A stretch of 64,000 nt of DNA from Branchinecta lynchi. Taxonomy: Eukaryota; Arthropoda; Branchiopoda; Anostraca; Branchinectidae. Where the stretch lies: positions 7,812,001-7,876,000 of the forward strand of contig JAKZAP010000005.1 of NCBI GenBank assembly GCA_023053575.1. The letters are read 5' to 3'. Positions 13,501-28,500 of the stretch are shown piece after piece. The notes under the pieces were generated by a model. It searched no databases and was not told the DNA's origin. It saw nothing but the letters and a program-made list of their open reading frames with translations. Position numbers and translations under genes: made by a program. How positions within the stretch are numbered: position 1 is the first letter of the stretch; every line of letters starts with the position of its first letter.

Positions 13501-16500
13501 ACGAATTCTGATTGGTCGATTTCTGAGCTTTACTCAAATCATCAATATTTTATTATAACTATATGCCATAGGGTATTGCATCTACATCGAGCCTAGGGTA
13601 TGCCAAACGCGAGATATAAGCTACTCGGCGTCTTGCATAGGACATACAAAGTCAGGGGTGTGTGGTAGACTGCCGGATCGTGAACAAGTTCAGGTGGGAA
13701 TAATAGTCTTGGCCATTTCTCAATTCATAGCATAGGTAATCCCGTCAACTTAGGATGTCAGGGAAATAGTCGATTAATCAACGTGTGACTCACGAGATAT
13801 TTTCACTCGGGATTTTCACCGGAAGTCCACGGCCGACAAACCTACTGCTAAGCCAACCTAACCATTCCTTCCCAGGAACTAGGGTCTGGTACAACTCCGT
13901 TCTCCACTTGTAGAGTTGTGGGCATTTCTTCTCTAAATCACACTCGAGTTTAAAATAGATAGAATCAGAGTAAATGCCATCTGCAAAACGCCCCCTACAT
14001 AGATACTTTTTCTACCTACTTCAGGGCAAAAAACATCCTTTTGAACCGCTATTCGGACCGCATTTTAAACACAGACCGGATTTTTACTGTTATTTCCCAT
14101 TAATCTGTCATCCTCTCATGGGGTGAATGATATTGCTGCCACAGTTATTCACGTCCCGTACATTCCTCGGGGAATTTATTATCCAATTTCTTGTACCAAA
14201 TCTCGACTTTTCTAGAGTATGGCATCCCATTGCTAAGACGCAACGGCACTATGACCAAGACACTCGCCGCTACGGCTTTTTAATTAAACATTTGGGCCAG
14301 ACGGTATGGAATTCACTCCCAGATAGTGTTAAGGCGGCTGAACACCAACAATTGTTTAAAAAAGAGTAAAGAAATTTTGTTGGAGGGGTGAGGAGTCACG
14401 ATTCAGAGAATGAAGGTAGAAGTTACTATTTCTTTTTTTTATCACCTTTCTTTATTTATTTTTTCTTTCTTCTTCCTTTTTTTCTTTTTTTTCTTTTGTG
14501 TGTTATATGGAAAAAAAAATGATGAATTACTGTTGAAAAGAAATTAAGTTATTGTGTAAGTTAAGCTGAAGTAGTTTGTGGTAACCGCCCAGTGCCAGTG
14601 CATTTATGTCTACCTATCATGATGGGTTGTTATGTACTTTAGCAATAAGATAATCTAATATAATCTAATTTACGGACTAAAAAGCTCTTTTTAAACTGAC
14701 GACACAATCCTTGATTACCAGATGAAGGATCTCGCCCAGTTTTGAAAACAAGAGCTAAAAGCTGATACGGCACTTGCAAGGCTGGGTAAGAGTAGGAATT
14801 TGCCATTCGTGGGGTTGTTGTGATAATTGAAATCAAACCCATTGAGACAAGAATGATCATGCACTCTTGGAAATCAAATATGTATCGTTCCCCATGAAAA
14901 ATGTGTAGCCTGCGTAGTAGTACCATAACGTTGCATGTAATACTATGTAATAGCAAAGAATACTATCATTTAATGTGCCTCCCCGATGAAAAATTTATCT
15001 CAAAATAGTACTATGAAGTAGTCCAAAAAAGTTGTGAGGAGTACTAACGATGCTACTACTATGGCAAGACAGGATGCTACTTGATACTACTACATAAGAT
15101 TGGACCAGTCTGATGCCCCCCCCCCCCTTCCAACTCCCCTCAAAGTCACTGGATCCATTCCGGACTTGAAGTTTTTTCTATTTTTTTTATTCAAAATCTT
15201 TCCAAATACCAAGTTTCATGAAGACCGATTTCCCGTTCAAAACTTATACACACGTCAACATTCTGGATCCCTCGTTTCTCCAGTCCCCCCACGGTGGTCG
15301 GTTCGAGGAATTGACAATTTCCAAGTTAGTTTGGTCGGGTCCCTAAGACGCCTGCTAAGTTTCATTGTCCTAGCACATCTGGATTTACCCTAACTGGTGA
15401 TCACCGGACTGACCGACGGACCGACGGAAAAATGATCGGTATATGGCACCTGGCCGGGCGGCAAGTGCCATAAAAATAAGTCGGAAGACTGCACTAAAAA
15501 CCCATATTCACTCAGCAGCCAATGGAACTTTCTCTTTTCAGTAGCAGACTTTGAGATGGATGAAAAATTGCAGAACTTTTGTATATTTATTGAAATTAAT
15601 GGGTACTATAAAGAATTCCTTAACTTCGTCGTTTTTTGCAATTAAATTCCTCTCAGTACTTGTGTAAAACGTAATTCCAGGCGACAGGGATAGATATGGA
15701 TTCGATTTTCTAACCCTCAATTGTAATGAAAACAATCAAAGGTACTGTAATGTCCGATTGAAGACTTATTCTAAATATCAGTCAATTCTGTCTATTAGCC
15801 CTTTAAGTACTGAATTAAGAAATCAAACGATAATCTAATATTTGAAGGGTGTTACTAAAGCAGAAAAAAATTCTGAACTCGAATCTGCTTTTATTTTGTT
15901 CGTATCTAGTACACGATTCGAGTTACGTCGTGTCCTTTTTAAAGGACATCCGTCCTGGATGGAGTATAACTTTCTTTTTTTCCATTCATTTTATTGAACT
16001 GATCAAGTCTAAATATATAAAAAAAAGAAGGCAGTTCACTTGTTGTGATGGACTAGAAAACAGTTCCTATCCGGAACAAGGCAGAGTGCTATCCCCGGGC
16101 ATTTGCTGCAAAGAATTTTTGTTTTCCGCTGGCAAACACGGCAGCGTTTCTGCTCTTCACCAAACTCAGCGAAGTGGTTGTAACCGTCATGTCGGCCGTC
16201 TGTAGGCGGGATCGGCTGGATTGCCTTCTTACCTGGGGAAGTAGAATCATCAGCTTCCACGGACAAACGCCTACCAGGGCGCCTTCGCGGTGTATCGCTA
16301 TATCCAAGAGAGCAGGCAATGGCAATGGAAGTCTTGAGCTTCAGCAGAGGCATGGGCTTTTCGTTCTTCTGCCAGCTGTGTCTGCGATACAGCAAACAGG
16401 CATTCACAACTGCATTGTCGATAACGTAATAAAATATGCGCATGTACCACTTTCGTGATTTGAAGTTGGAGCGATAAAGCTCGATTAGCATGTCCGCCAG

Positions 16501-19500
16501 GTCCATGTCGCCCATGTACTTATTATAGCCTACTCTTTGATGACTGCAGGCCTTTCAACTTCGATATATTTCTTGGCACAGGAATCCCATCGCCTACAGG
16601 AATCCTTGGGCTCGACACCGACGAAGTTTGATACAAGAGTGACTGCCTTATTGTCGAACCATCGCACCAGGTAGACTTCCGAGGATCTCTCAACTCGCCA
16701 GTCAACATGACCCAGTCCAAACCTCTTGAGTTTTTTTCTTGCATCAGTTAACATCCTGAAAGTCTGTTTTGACAAATTGTCCCGGCACAATTGAAACCGA
16801 CTTCTTTCATGTGTACAACAAGGTCGATGCTCGAAAACCATTTGTCGAGGTAGATCTTGGGACAATTTTTGGGTTCCAAAGGCGTCAGAAACCTCATGAC
16901 GATATCCCCTCCCAAGTCCAAATGGTCCAGGTTCAACAGTTCTGGTTTGTTAGGCAGATACTGTCGCATAGTAGATCTCCCCTTGAATGGGATGATCTGT
17001 TCGTCAATGCTGTGCCTTTCTTCTGGTTCAGTCTTTTTAAAATTTTCTCTAAGAAGATCAACAGTAGGGCGAACTTTGAACAAATGATCATGACCAGGGT
17101 CCGTTTTTTGGTTTGCACTTGGAGTTATCGTTTAGGTGAATGTATCTTCGAATCAGTGTAAAGTAAAGTAAAGTGATCTCGAGACATCTTCCCGAAGACC
17201 AAATGGTAGCTGAGCTCCTTATCCCAGTACAGCTTGTAGCTCGGTAGCCTGATCAATCCCATGTACAGAGTTATCGAGAGGTAACAGTATATTTCTGGTC
17301 GCGTTACATTTATAACTTTTCTACAAATTCATATATTTTTTTTTTACTCCGCGTGACTCACGGATGGATGTCCTTTCAAAAGGACAAGATAAAAGACTTT
17401 AGCTGCTACTCCGGCAATTTTGCTTGTGAAGTTATCTTACTGTCAGATTCTATTCTAGTATTATCCAACTACGCTTTGAATTTTCTCAGAATTTTCCAAG
17501 GTCATCTACTAATTTTAATATTAATTTGTTTTATACATACTTTTTACCACCGTCAGAACCTCTTTCCTCAGTTTTTACACAGCAACTGAACGGAAAGTCG
17601 CATCACCTTGTGCGACCGCTTATAAAATAGCATTTAAGCAGCCGAAAACATTGGTAGATGGCGCTCAGTGATCGCCCCCCATACACGAGCTGCAATAGAG
17701 AGGTTGCACCCTACCCGATGAAAACGGAAATTGCTACTCCGTCATCACGGGATTATAACAAACAAAATTAACATTGGGAGGTATAGGACTTTCAACTTTG
17801 AAATTAAATTATCGACGCCTTATCATCATTCTGAGCCAGGGACTTGCTGGAAATGTTAATTGGGCTATTCCATAACCGTATAACTCTACTTTTGCAAAAG
17901 AGTTTTCATGGAAGTAAGAGCTTGAAGGCTTCAAAGTTTGAACACAAAAACGGAGTCTCGAATCCTATTGGTCGACGATGACGCGGATTTGAAACAATGT
18001 GTCATAATTGACCAATAGGACGAGACTCCGTCTTTCTTAACAAAGTTTGACGCCTTCAGACTCTTACTTCCATGGACACTCTTTTGCAAAAATAGAAATA
18101 AACGGTTAAGGAATCGCCCAATTAACATTTCTAGCAAGTTCCTGGCTCAGAAGGTTGATAAAACGCCGATAATTTAATTTCAAAGTTGAAAGTCCTATAC
18201 CTCCTAATGTTAAATTTTGTCGTTACGATCCCGTCCGTTTTCGTCGGGTATGGTGCAATCTCTTTATACTCTGGATGACTATCTTCCCTTGCCGATGCAA
18301 AACCTCCGGCCTCTTTGGGTATCTAGCGGAAGAAAGGTAGAAATGGTGTCACAGCTGCTGCGAAAGATCGTAGTGATTGATTGACACAGGATTTGAGTCG
18401 TTGAGTTTCAGTCGTACGGACACGCTTACTCCTTCTTCCTGTGGATCGGTGGCGTGAATTGGACATAGTCATATAGAGTATTGAGCCTCAAAGTCACTTG
18501 TCCTTTGAAAAGGCCAAAGGGCTAAATACAGTGAAATCGTAGCTATGTCTCTTGCAGTATTTTGTGAACAAGTAATATTTTCTCATATAGAGCATAAACA
18601 TCCGCTAGACACGGGCGGTGAAGGTTTTCTTGAAACTATAAAATGTGAACACTTAGGCTAGGTATAGAGCCAAGGCCTTCTTAAAAATATAGCAGTAAAA
18701 CACAGACTGGCCAACGTTGTCTCAAACGAACAATACAACAGCTTACATTTCGTGTTGAGAATCCTTCGGCAGACTTGTCTTGGCTTTCAAAGTGAACAGT
18801 TGTTGAGTTGGTAAAGTAATTCTCTTTTCAAATATGATGTATTCTTACATGATGAAAATAAGCATTAATTTCTAAGTCCGCTAAAATCATATAAATTATT
18901 ATTTTTAGTTTATTTTTCCTGTCCTCTCTGATAAGGCGATAGTGTTTTCTTGATATATTATTTAGTATATCTTATTGTCTGGCTTTCATCGTATTTCCTT
19001 TGATAGTGGGTATTTGTCTAGGGGCAGCAAGTACCCATCAGTTAGGGCGGAGCCTTTGTTTGCACGGGTCTTGGGTTCCTTCGGTTTTTCAAGCCATCTT
19101 GTACGAAGGGTGGGCATATTGGTCTTGATTAACTAAGGCGTTCTTGGCCCTAGCTCTCTCTGTGAATCTGTTCCATCTTGTACCAAGGGTGGGCATATTG
19201 GCACTGATTCACAAAGGGGAGTTCCTGCGTACGTGCTTATCAAGGTAGTCTGCGTAGGTGTAAATTAACACCTTTTATTTCTTCGCTTCATTTTACAAAT
19301 AAAACCAATTGCCGTTACCTATTCTTCTTGTATGGCTCTGCTACGATCCCTGGACGGAGGGGTGGCTTTCCGGGAGGGTTTTGTCGTCCGGGGGCCTTTC
19401 TCGCGCTACCTAAATATTCTCCGTCGTCCGGCGATTATAGGACACTAATTGACAGAATCTCGCACCCCTTGCCCTGAAGATGCACAACACGATTCTTACT

Positions 19501-22500
19501 TACCAGATAAGCCATCTGTCTAATAATCGCTACTAAGAATGGAGCAAGGGCAGTATACTTCTCATACTCTAGCATTATGAGGACTTTTAAGTTTACCTTA
19601 ATTTGCACTTCGGACAAAATTAAGATCTGAAGATCATTTGAGATGCGAGAAAGAAATCCGTAAAAACAAAAATCCGCAGAAATTTTCCAGAACACAATTT
19701 ATATCACTTCTCAGTATCAATCCGCAACGCATAAAATTAAATGATAAACTCAGTAGAAATCACGAACAGAAATGGCTGAACAACAGATGGCATCAATTTG
19801 GCCCCATTTTTTTCTGTAAAGATTTCTGATTAGTCTATTAAGCAAAAAGCATCGCGGTGTTACCTTGAGCCAATTTTAGATCTTCACTCGAAAGCAGAAA
19901 CATGGGTTGAAACGAAATGGGACATTCTCTTTGACTAGAGTGCACTGGAAACGGCTTAACATCTTCTGGCACTGAGCAGGAATTGGAAGACTAGGACTGA
20001 GCGGGGGAGGCAAAAGGGAAAAGTTGTCCTTACTTTCGTCCGTTTTGATGATGAAAGTGTGGTTCATTTAGTGTTGGAGTGCAATATATAAGGTCGATGG
20101 AGAAGGCAGGTGTACGAAGAGCGTCTTTATTGAAATGAGAATGGTAAGAATGGTGAAGAGGAGAGTGTAAGTTGAGCTTTGAAATTGACCATAGACCATC
20201 GACCATTATGAAATTATCTTTCTGTTCCTGGGGACCAGTAAATGATCCTCCTACACACATCAATGCTGGAAAGCCACTCATAAATTTTGAAAACCTTTGC
20301 ACTTCCTAAGTTACCATAGACCTGCAATTCAGTCAAGTGGTTAGAAACGTCACTATTGAGCTCACTTCAACTGGTACCTAGCGGAAGCATACAATTTGCA
20401 TCCACACCAAGGGGAACAAAAAAAATACACGAAAAGAAAATTCCAGCAAAGGAGTCTTCTCAGTCGTACGGAGGCTGGTCTGCCTTTCCAGCACCAAAAT
20501 AAACTTACTGAATACCGGGTAAAACGAACGTAGGCTATGCAAAACTATTATCTGTTAGACTTCATCAGTCTAACAGAGACAGACTTCTGCTCAAACCACA
20601 ACTTTTACCTTTGTAAAAATGTACTATCACCGCTGGACTTCGCCAAACCAATTCGCTAAACGAACATTCGTCACTTGAGTTAAATGAGAGACACTTTTGT
20701 CCCGCCATGGCCCAAAGGAATTTAGAGGGAGGCCATTCATTCATTCATACAATCATTCTTGACGGTTCTCTTCCCGACGATTATTACTGGTGTGAGCTTA
20801 TAGTTCCCACTACTTACGGTTCCTGTGCAGACCAAATGTTGGGGACTACTGTGATCCAGCATAATCCTCGGAGACACAAACAGCACGGCCATAATTCAGG
20901 AAAATATAGTAGGAACAGTACAGAAATAAAAGGAAAGATCTTTAGTGCAATCGAAGTTGCCTCTTCGAAAGCTTGGAACCGTTCTTCAAGTCATGGACGA
21001 GGAGGGATGATAAAAACAGCAGGATACAGACGTGGCGCGCATTTTCCTTTTCAGTGGTGCGTAGTAGCTTATTAAGTATCATGACCCTGCGCATAACGTC
21101 TGTTCTCTTGTCATCAACAGAAGCCATATGCCGCTGCACCCGCCAGAGCGAATCACTGTCAAGGTCCCAAAAAATAATTAATTCCGGTTTGTTTCTAGTG
21201 GTCGTCACGCAAGTCAAGCCGACGATACCGATTTCTGGCCTCGGGTCCTCTGTAAGTGTGTAATAAGTGTGTTTGCGTCTCGAATATGTTGTTCTCATGT
21301 TCCCGTAAATCAACTAAAGGGTCGTGAAACTGATATGATCCAATGTGGGGCAGCAATCTAGCACTAACGATCTATTAAAATAAGAGCAGATAACTCTATC
21401 GGTAAAGTACGGGCCTCTCCTTTGTAACTGAAAACGTGCTGGAAGCGGAAACGTTCTAAGTGAGAACCTGTACACCAGTGCTTCGGTGGTGCTTAAGTGA
21501 CCTTATTTTTTTCTCCCATTCACACTAGTAACTTCTCTAAATCCCGTCTTGATTTTCCCACGTCTACAAGTAGCTCAACCCCAACTTCTAATCGTAAAGT
21601 GAAGTATTCTTCGGAGATTTTAGATAAAACTGATAGCAAACTTGAACAGAAAAGCTGATATTATCATTATTCAACATAACCCTTCCCTTTTCAGAAAATC
21701 TATCCTCATAACTTGATTTGTATTGTTCTTTCTTTTGATTCTGATTGTAGATTTAGTTGACAAATATGTATGTGGCATTGGTCAATTAAATCTATGTACT
21801 GCACATTTTGTGAAATCTGCTGATGTTTACGATTTTATATTTACTCTTAACCACTGGCTAAACATATGCACACCATCAAGACAAAGCTAATCAACCGATC
21901 TTCTATGAACTCCTATTTGTGTAATTGCGGAAAGAGCCTCCCTTATTGTCGTTCTTTTTTAGGATCCCTTACATTCTGCTCCGTGTCTCCATACTCTCAG
22001 CCACTCAAAAAGCGACTGAAAAGTAACAACCCGTAAGGGACGGGTAGTTCCGGACTTTCGGATGCATCTGCTGACGTATGTTCTCCAAAAACCTTTTTTG
22101 TTCCTGTCAGTATGGAATTTGCCGACACAAGGGTTTTGCTAATTGCCCGACCTTGGTGAGTAGTTCTTGAAATGGATTTGACCCCTAAATCGCATCTTTA
22201 ATTGACTTCAGACTTCTAGCTTTCACTTCCAACAAACTCAGGGATTTTGCCGGGTTCCGGGCGAACTGTTTGTCCATTAAAGTTTAGACATGTATTCAGT
22301 CAGCGTATCTTCTAACCCCTATACCGAAGCTCAGATTTCAGATTAAGCTTTTACATATACCAAATTTACTGATTTTGCCGGATTTCGAACGAACTAGCTA
22401 CTTATCCGGCAAGAAAATAAAGTTTGGATTATTATTTAAAATGGATTCAGCAGGTCTTCACATTATGGTCCATCTGGACTCACGATACGTGGTCCATCTA

Positions 22501-25500
22501 CGAAATTGACCTGTACTTTGACTCAAAAGATCCTCAAATCAAGCTTGAACAGATTACCTCAGCCACTATGCAAGAAATATCGCGCTAAGAGATGGACGGA
22601 CAAACGTCTCGAAGAATCTGTCAATTAAATTTGGAACCCCAAAATCCAGCGGAACAGGTCGTGAGCAGTTTGGATGGGTGGTGATTTTCGGAAGGGACTC
22701 AAAATTTCGACCTTTGTACCGCTTACATCTCCACCTTGCATTTTTCCGCTAGTATGTTGTTAAGGCACGATCTTAACAGGTTTAGCAGGTGGTCGGCATC
22801 TTTAAATATGCCAAGGAAAAAACAAATAAAGAATATTTCTTCGTCTTCTGCAAAACATGTTGAACATTTCAACAAACTACAATTATGGAACGCAAACCAG
22901 TTGGAAGCGGCTGTGGTGGCACTGCTTTGGGAATGTGCGCTCATAGGCGATGTGGACAGAATTCCTAACGTCTGAGAAACTGGAGACCAAGTTTGAGAAA
23001 GTGAAGGCTTGAAAGTTAGGATGAAAAGCTGAATTCCGTATACTGATGTATTTGAACCATTTGACGAGGCTTTGAAAATTTACTGAATTATGCTAAGCCA
23101 TTTCGGAGTTGGACGAGTCGATAATTAATGAGCCAAGGGAACTTGACCTTAGAGATGTACTGGAACTACTAAACATGATGAACGAAACCATAGGTATTCA
23201 CATGCTAGAAAGTTGAGAAATCAGCCGAACAACATCTTCCCACCTTTGCGGCTGACTAACACCAAAATGCCATATGTAAGGGTAATTGGATGTCACCTTT
23301 CTAGTTTCCTACTATCCATTACGGCGCAGAGCTTTGGGGTTTCGAAGTGGTATCGCAACTAGAATCACTTCAGCTGCAGTACTATGAGACAACTCGAAGT
23401 GCAAACAACTACTCCTACACAGGGTTTAAAGGAAACCTTGGCATTTTTTCGCTAAGGAAGTATAGGCTAGTCCAGAGTATAAGGTTTAGGACTGAGCTTG
23501 TTCAATTAACAGATGGCAGGCTGGTAAAAGGTGCCTATTCAGTCTTGTTACAAGAAAGGAGAGCAAGATCGTTGCCGCTTCAGGTAAAAGCCATCCTAGA
23601 CCATGCAGGGCTATCTTATGCATGGAATCAGGGAGACATTTTAAGGAATTACGAAAAAATAACTGAGGGTCAACAAATCCGATTGGCAAATAAAACTCCA
23701 AACTTCAGAAACTCTTAAGTTGTATTGTAAAATCAAAGATGTGTTTGGATTTGAATACTATTTTGAGCTACGACTACGACTACGTTCCTACTACGTTGAA
23801 AACTTGGTTCCAGCTGCGATCTAAAAGTCTGCCGATTCTCATTAAAAATAAACTTTTCAATAGGAGGAAAGCTGGCACGGGAACGATTCACCTTTGCCCT
23901 CTTTGCAAGTTGCAGGAGGAGGATTCGACCCACTTCCTCTTAAGAGTGCCAAGCTCTTTCGCACCCCTTCCGAATTCGTTCAGGAGGGTGGTATCGCTTC
24001 CCGGTATCGTGAAATCCACGAACCCTAATTTCATCGTCGAAGTATGCAAATCTTCGATTAAAGCTATCAGACTCGGGACAGAAAGTTCAGCTTAATTTAT
24101 GTAACAGTTTTTTGTATTGGTGGTACGGGTGGGTGGTACATGTACTTTTTTAAAAGTATTTTTGAATTTGTGTGGTGTACAGGTACTCAATCTTGTCTGG
24201 CCTTTTGGCTTAATAAACAAATAATAATATTATTTGTTCATACTTTATTATCATAGTCGAACCCTTATTCAGATAGGGATACTCTCTAACAATTGACATT
24301 GCCGTTTAAATTGTACTGTAGGACGGCGATAATTCAGTAGATAGGCCGCTGATAACGTAACAGCCTATAGAAACCTGGTTGACCCGCGAGGGGAGTTAGC
24401 TCATCACCTAAACTATCGAAGACAAGCATGCTGGTATCAGCAGGAAACTCTTTGCTCACCTCACCTGCAGGAGGATCGATTGACCACAACATAATGTTCA
24501 TTTGCTGTTCTCCTAAGAGAGTTTATGTGGCATTAACTACCCGCAATCTTTCTGCACACAATTCTTGGTACTCCGTAACAGTACGACCTAACACTTCTGA
24601 GGGACTCAATTTCTACTCTCTCTCTCGTATATAAACTTGTATAAATATTCCTTCAGCCCAAGCTGGCTGCTAATCATTTTTGATAGTGCAAAATATACGT
24701 CAGCTGAATTTTATTAGAGCTATATTTAGGCCCTTCTTGCAAGCGTCTTCGTCAGTCTCAAGTTGGAAAAACGAACTTGTGATTTTTTTTATTTTTTTCA
24801 CAAGTTCGTCTTTCCAACTTAAGTGGTTTCGAGCCTGAAGAGCACCCTTGTGGAGAAGGGCCAACGCATCCGTTTTGCACTATCATATAAACTTGTGTTG
24901 TTAAACTAATACACCGATTCAGCACGTCCGCAATAAGAAGCCCTTCTGAAGAAAAAATGCAATAAAGTAAATTTGAAAATAAATAAATAAAAAAGAGAAT
25001 ACAATATAAAATAAAATTTAAAGAAGGAACAAAGAAGGAACAAAACCCCTGTCAATTCAATCCAAATCTGCGAATACAAACGTCGTACCAACTTCATGAC
25101 TTTTCATTGTACCATTGAATTGAATACTAATTACTCCCAGAAAAGCATGGCAGGACACCTCTCGTGAGTTCAATACGAACGCGAAATAAAACAAGAGCTG
25201 AAAGCTCATATGGCACTTGCAAGAATAAGCAAAATGTTGGCAGGAGTTTTTTGTTTGGGAGTTTAGTACAGAGTTGAATATATTTTATTATACACTAGTA
25301 AGTCAAAACTACTGTAAAAGGCGTTTCTAGTACTCCTCTTCTTCGTTGGGCGGTTTTTGTTTTGTACAGAGTCGAATATTATTTTATTATACACTAGTAA
25401 GTAAAAAGTACTGTAAAAGGCATTTCTAGAACTCCTCTTCTTCGTTGGGCAGTTCAATGGTCTTCAATATGGTTTCGACATTTATATCAAGTACGTTTCT

Positions 25501-28500
25501 TCTTTGAATTGTTGCTGCGTAATTTCCCGTTTTAAAGGCGCTAGAAATGCATCTGTAAGCAAAACCCTTGAGGCAAAAACTATAGCGGGTTCTTAGGGAT
25601 CATTGATATATACAGTTTGGTCAAAAGTAGAACCCTTGTGGCACAAATGATCATGGGTTGAGATGTATCGTTTGATAAAAAGTACTTTTCGACCTTGCGG
25701 TGAAGATGCGCACTTTAAGGGAGCTAGAACCTCATTTGTAAGCAAAACCCTTAGGTCAAAAATGGTAATGGGCTCATGGGGATCATGAAAATGCATATTA
25801 TGCTTTAAAGTATTTTTCTTAATTTGCGGTCATGATTGGTACTTTAAGGAATGGTCAAATTTAGAAAGTGGTGAATTCTAAGCCAATCTTGTCGAATTTC
25901 TAATATTCCAGCCAAGTTTCATCGTCCTAACAAATTTGGAAATACCTTTACTCGCGATCATCGGGTTTGATAGGGTCCCTGATACGTCTCCCAAGTTTTG
26001 TCGTGAAAATCCCCAGAACCGCCATCACTGGAATTCCGGGAAACACCCCTCCACCCAGCCTCCACCCCCTCCAACCCAAGTGTCCAGATCCAGTCCATAT
26101 GTGTAAACGATTTATCTGGAGCAGATGCTGGTTATTCCCAGCAAGTTCCACTCCGATCCCTCCATTCTAACCTTTTCTCGGGATTTCCGGTCCCCCCCCC
26201 CAGCTCCTCCATAGCTGTCGATCCAGTTCGGACTTGCAAATGGAACATCACAGATATGTCATTTATTCAGGAATTAATTTTCATTTCAATCCGATCACCC
26301 GTTCGAAAGTTACACACCACTCAATTTTCCGGGTTCCCCCACCCTCCACTCCCCCAGGATGGTCGGATCGGAAAACTGATCATCTCCAGGTTGGTTTGGT
26401 CGGGTCCCTAATATGCCTGCCAAGTTTCATCATCCTAGCACCCCCTAATCTATATCAACCCCTACCAAGGTCCAAGAACATATTTTGCCAACCCCTTCGA
26501 CCTTCGGTTGACCTATCTCTCTCCAAACGAATTCTTGCAAAGAATCCACGAGCAGATAGTGTGATGAAAGCATGACTCATCCATGCACAGAGCTGTACTA
26601 GTGCGAAGAAAGGGGTAGGGGTTTGACGAAAACTAGAAAAAGTATTTCGGGTGTCCCCCTCCAGCCCCCACCCACCCAGTTACCCGATCCGATCCGAATT
26701 TGAAAATGAACATCCAAGACATTTGTTCTTGATACCTGTCAAGTTTAATGCACGCCCGATTATCCGTCCCAAAGTTATGAATGTTACTAATTTTCGGATT
26801 CTCCATGTTGCGACTCCCCCATTGATGGTCGGATCGGGGACGTGATTATTTCCAAGTTAATCCGGTTGTCCCTGATATGCGTGCCAAGTTTTATCATCCT
26901 AGGTCATGTGGAAGTAGGTCATTTGTTCTTGATACCTGTCAAGTTTAATGCACGCCCGATTATCCGCTACATCAACCCCTACTAAGGTTCAATAACATAC
27001 TTTGCCAACCCCTTCGACCTTCGGTTGATCTATCTCTCTCCGAACGAATTCTTGCAAAGAATCCACGAGCAGATAGTGTGATGAAAGCATGACTCATCCA
27101 TGCGCAGAGCTGTACTAGTGCGAAGAAAGGGGTAGGGGTTTGACGAAAACTAGAAAAAGTATTTCGGGTGTCCCCCTCCAGCCCCCACCCACCCAGTTAC
27201 CGGATCCGATCCGAATTTGAAAATGAACATCCAAGACATTTGTTCTTGATACCTGTCAAGTTTAATGCACACCCGATTATCCGTCCCAAAGTTATGAATG
27301 TTACTAATTTTCGGATTCCCATGTTGCCACTCCCCCATTGATGGTCGGATCGGGGACGTGATTATTTCCAAGTTAATCCGGTTGTCCCTGATATGCGTGC
27401 CAAGTTTTATCATCCTAGGTCATGTGGAAGTGCCCAAATAGCAAAATGCGGACAGACCGACAGACAGACAAACATTACGACCGCTATGTGGCACTTGAGT
27501 AAGCTCAAGTGCCATATAAACCCTTACAACCCCAGAATGCTCTTGGTCCTCCAGATTCTACTTATTAAACTTTCATAGACAACGATGGCCACCAAAGTTT
27601 TATTTCCCATACGCTATTCCTGGATAAATACTACACGTTCAAGTTTCGTCATAAAGCATCTGGCAGCTGCAGTTTGGAATTGGATTCCTTGCAAAATCCA
27701 GAATGTGGAAAGTTTATCTCAGTTTAAGGATAGACTAAAGAAACATTTCTTGGCAGACCACCATTGACAGAGTAAATTTAAAGTTCATTTGTTTCGTTGA
27801 TTAATTGATTTTGGTAAGACGGAGGGAATAATGTAGTATTGGTAATTAATGCTGCGACCTAGTTTGTTCACGGAGTGACTAATTAGTATCTAATCACCTA
27901 TTCACTTTAAGGGTAAGCCCAAAGCTCATGGGACTTCATTAAATGATTTGAGTTAGTATTTAAACTCCAATGTAATGTGTTTTATTCGTCAATCGTTTGG
28001 TGTCTGTTCACCTGTACAGATGTCTGTAAATAAATTGTACATAGCTATCGAACCTGGTCCTGTCTATATCCATATTATTATTATTATATGAAGTAAGCCC
28101 AAATCTCATGGGACTTCATGATTTGAATTAGTATTTAAACTCCAATGTAATTTGTTTTATTCGTCAATCGTTTGGTGTCTGTTCACCTGTACAGATGACA
28201 AATGTGGAAAGTTTATCTCAGTTTAAGGATCGACTAAAGAAACATTTCTTGGCAGACCACCATTGACAGAGTAAAAGTTAAAGTTCATTTGTTTCGTTGA
28301 TTAATTGATTTTGGTAAGACGGAGGGAATAATGTAATATTGGTAATTAATGCTGCGACCTAGTTTGTTCACGGAGTGACTAATTAGTATCTAATCACCTA
28401 TTCACTTTAAGGGTAAGCCTAAAGCTCATGGGACTTCATTAAATGATTTGAGTTAGTATTTAAACTCCAATGTAATTTGTTTTATTCGTCAATCGTTTGG

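Noticed and set aside
20942..21313. 123-codon minus-strand open frame
   Set aside because: Open on both strands over part of its length, no known domain, no splice-site or repeat context to support a gene.
21395..21450. tRNA-like sequence (TAACTCTATCGGTAAAGTAC)
   Set aside because: Resembles a D arm only; no B box at proper spacing.
24325..24400. tRNA-like sequence
   Set aside because: Weak A-box-like text, no convincing T arm or acceptor stem.
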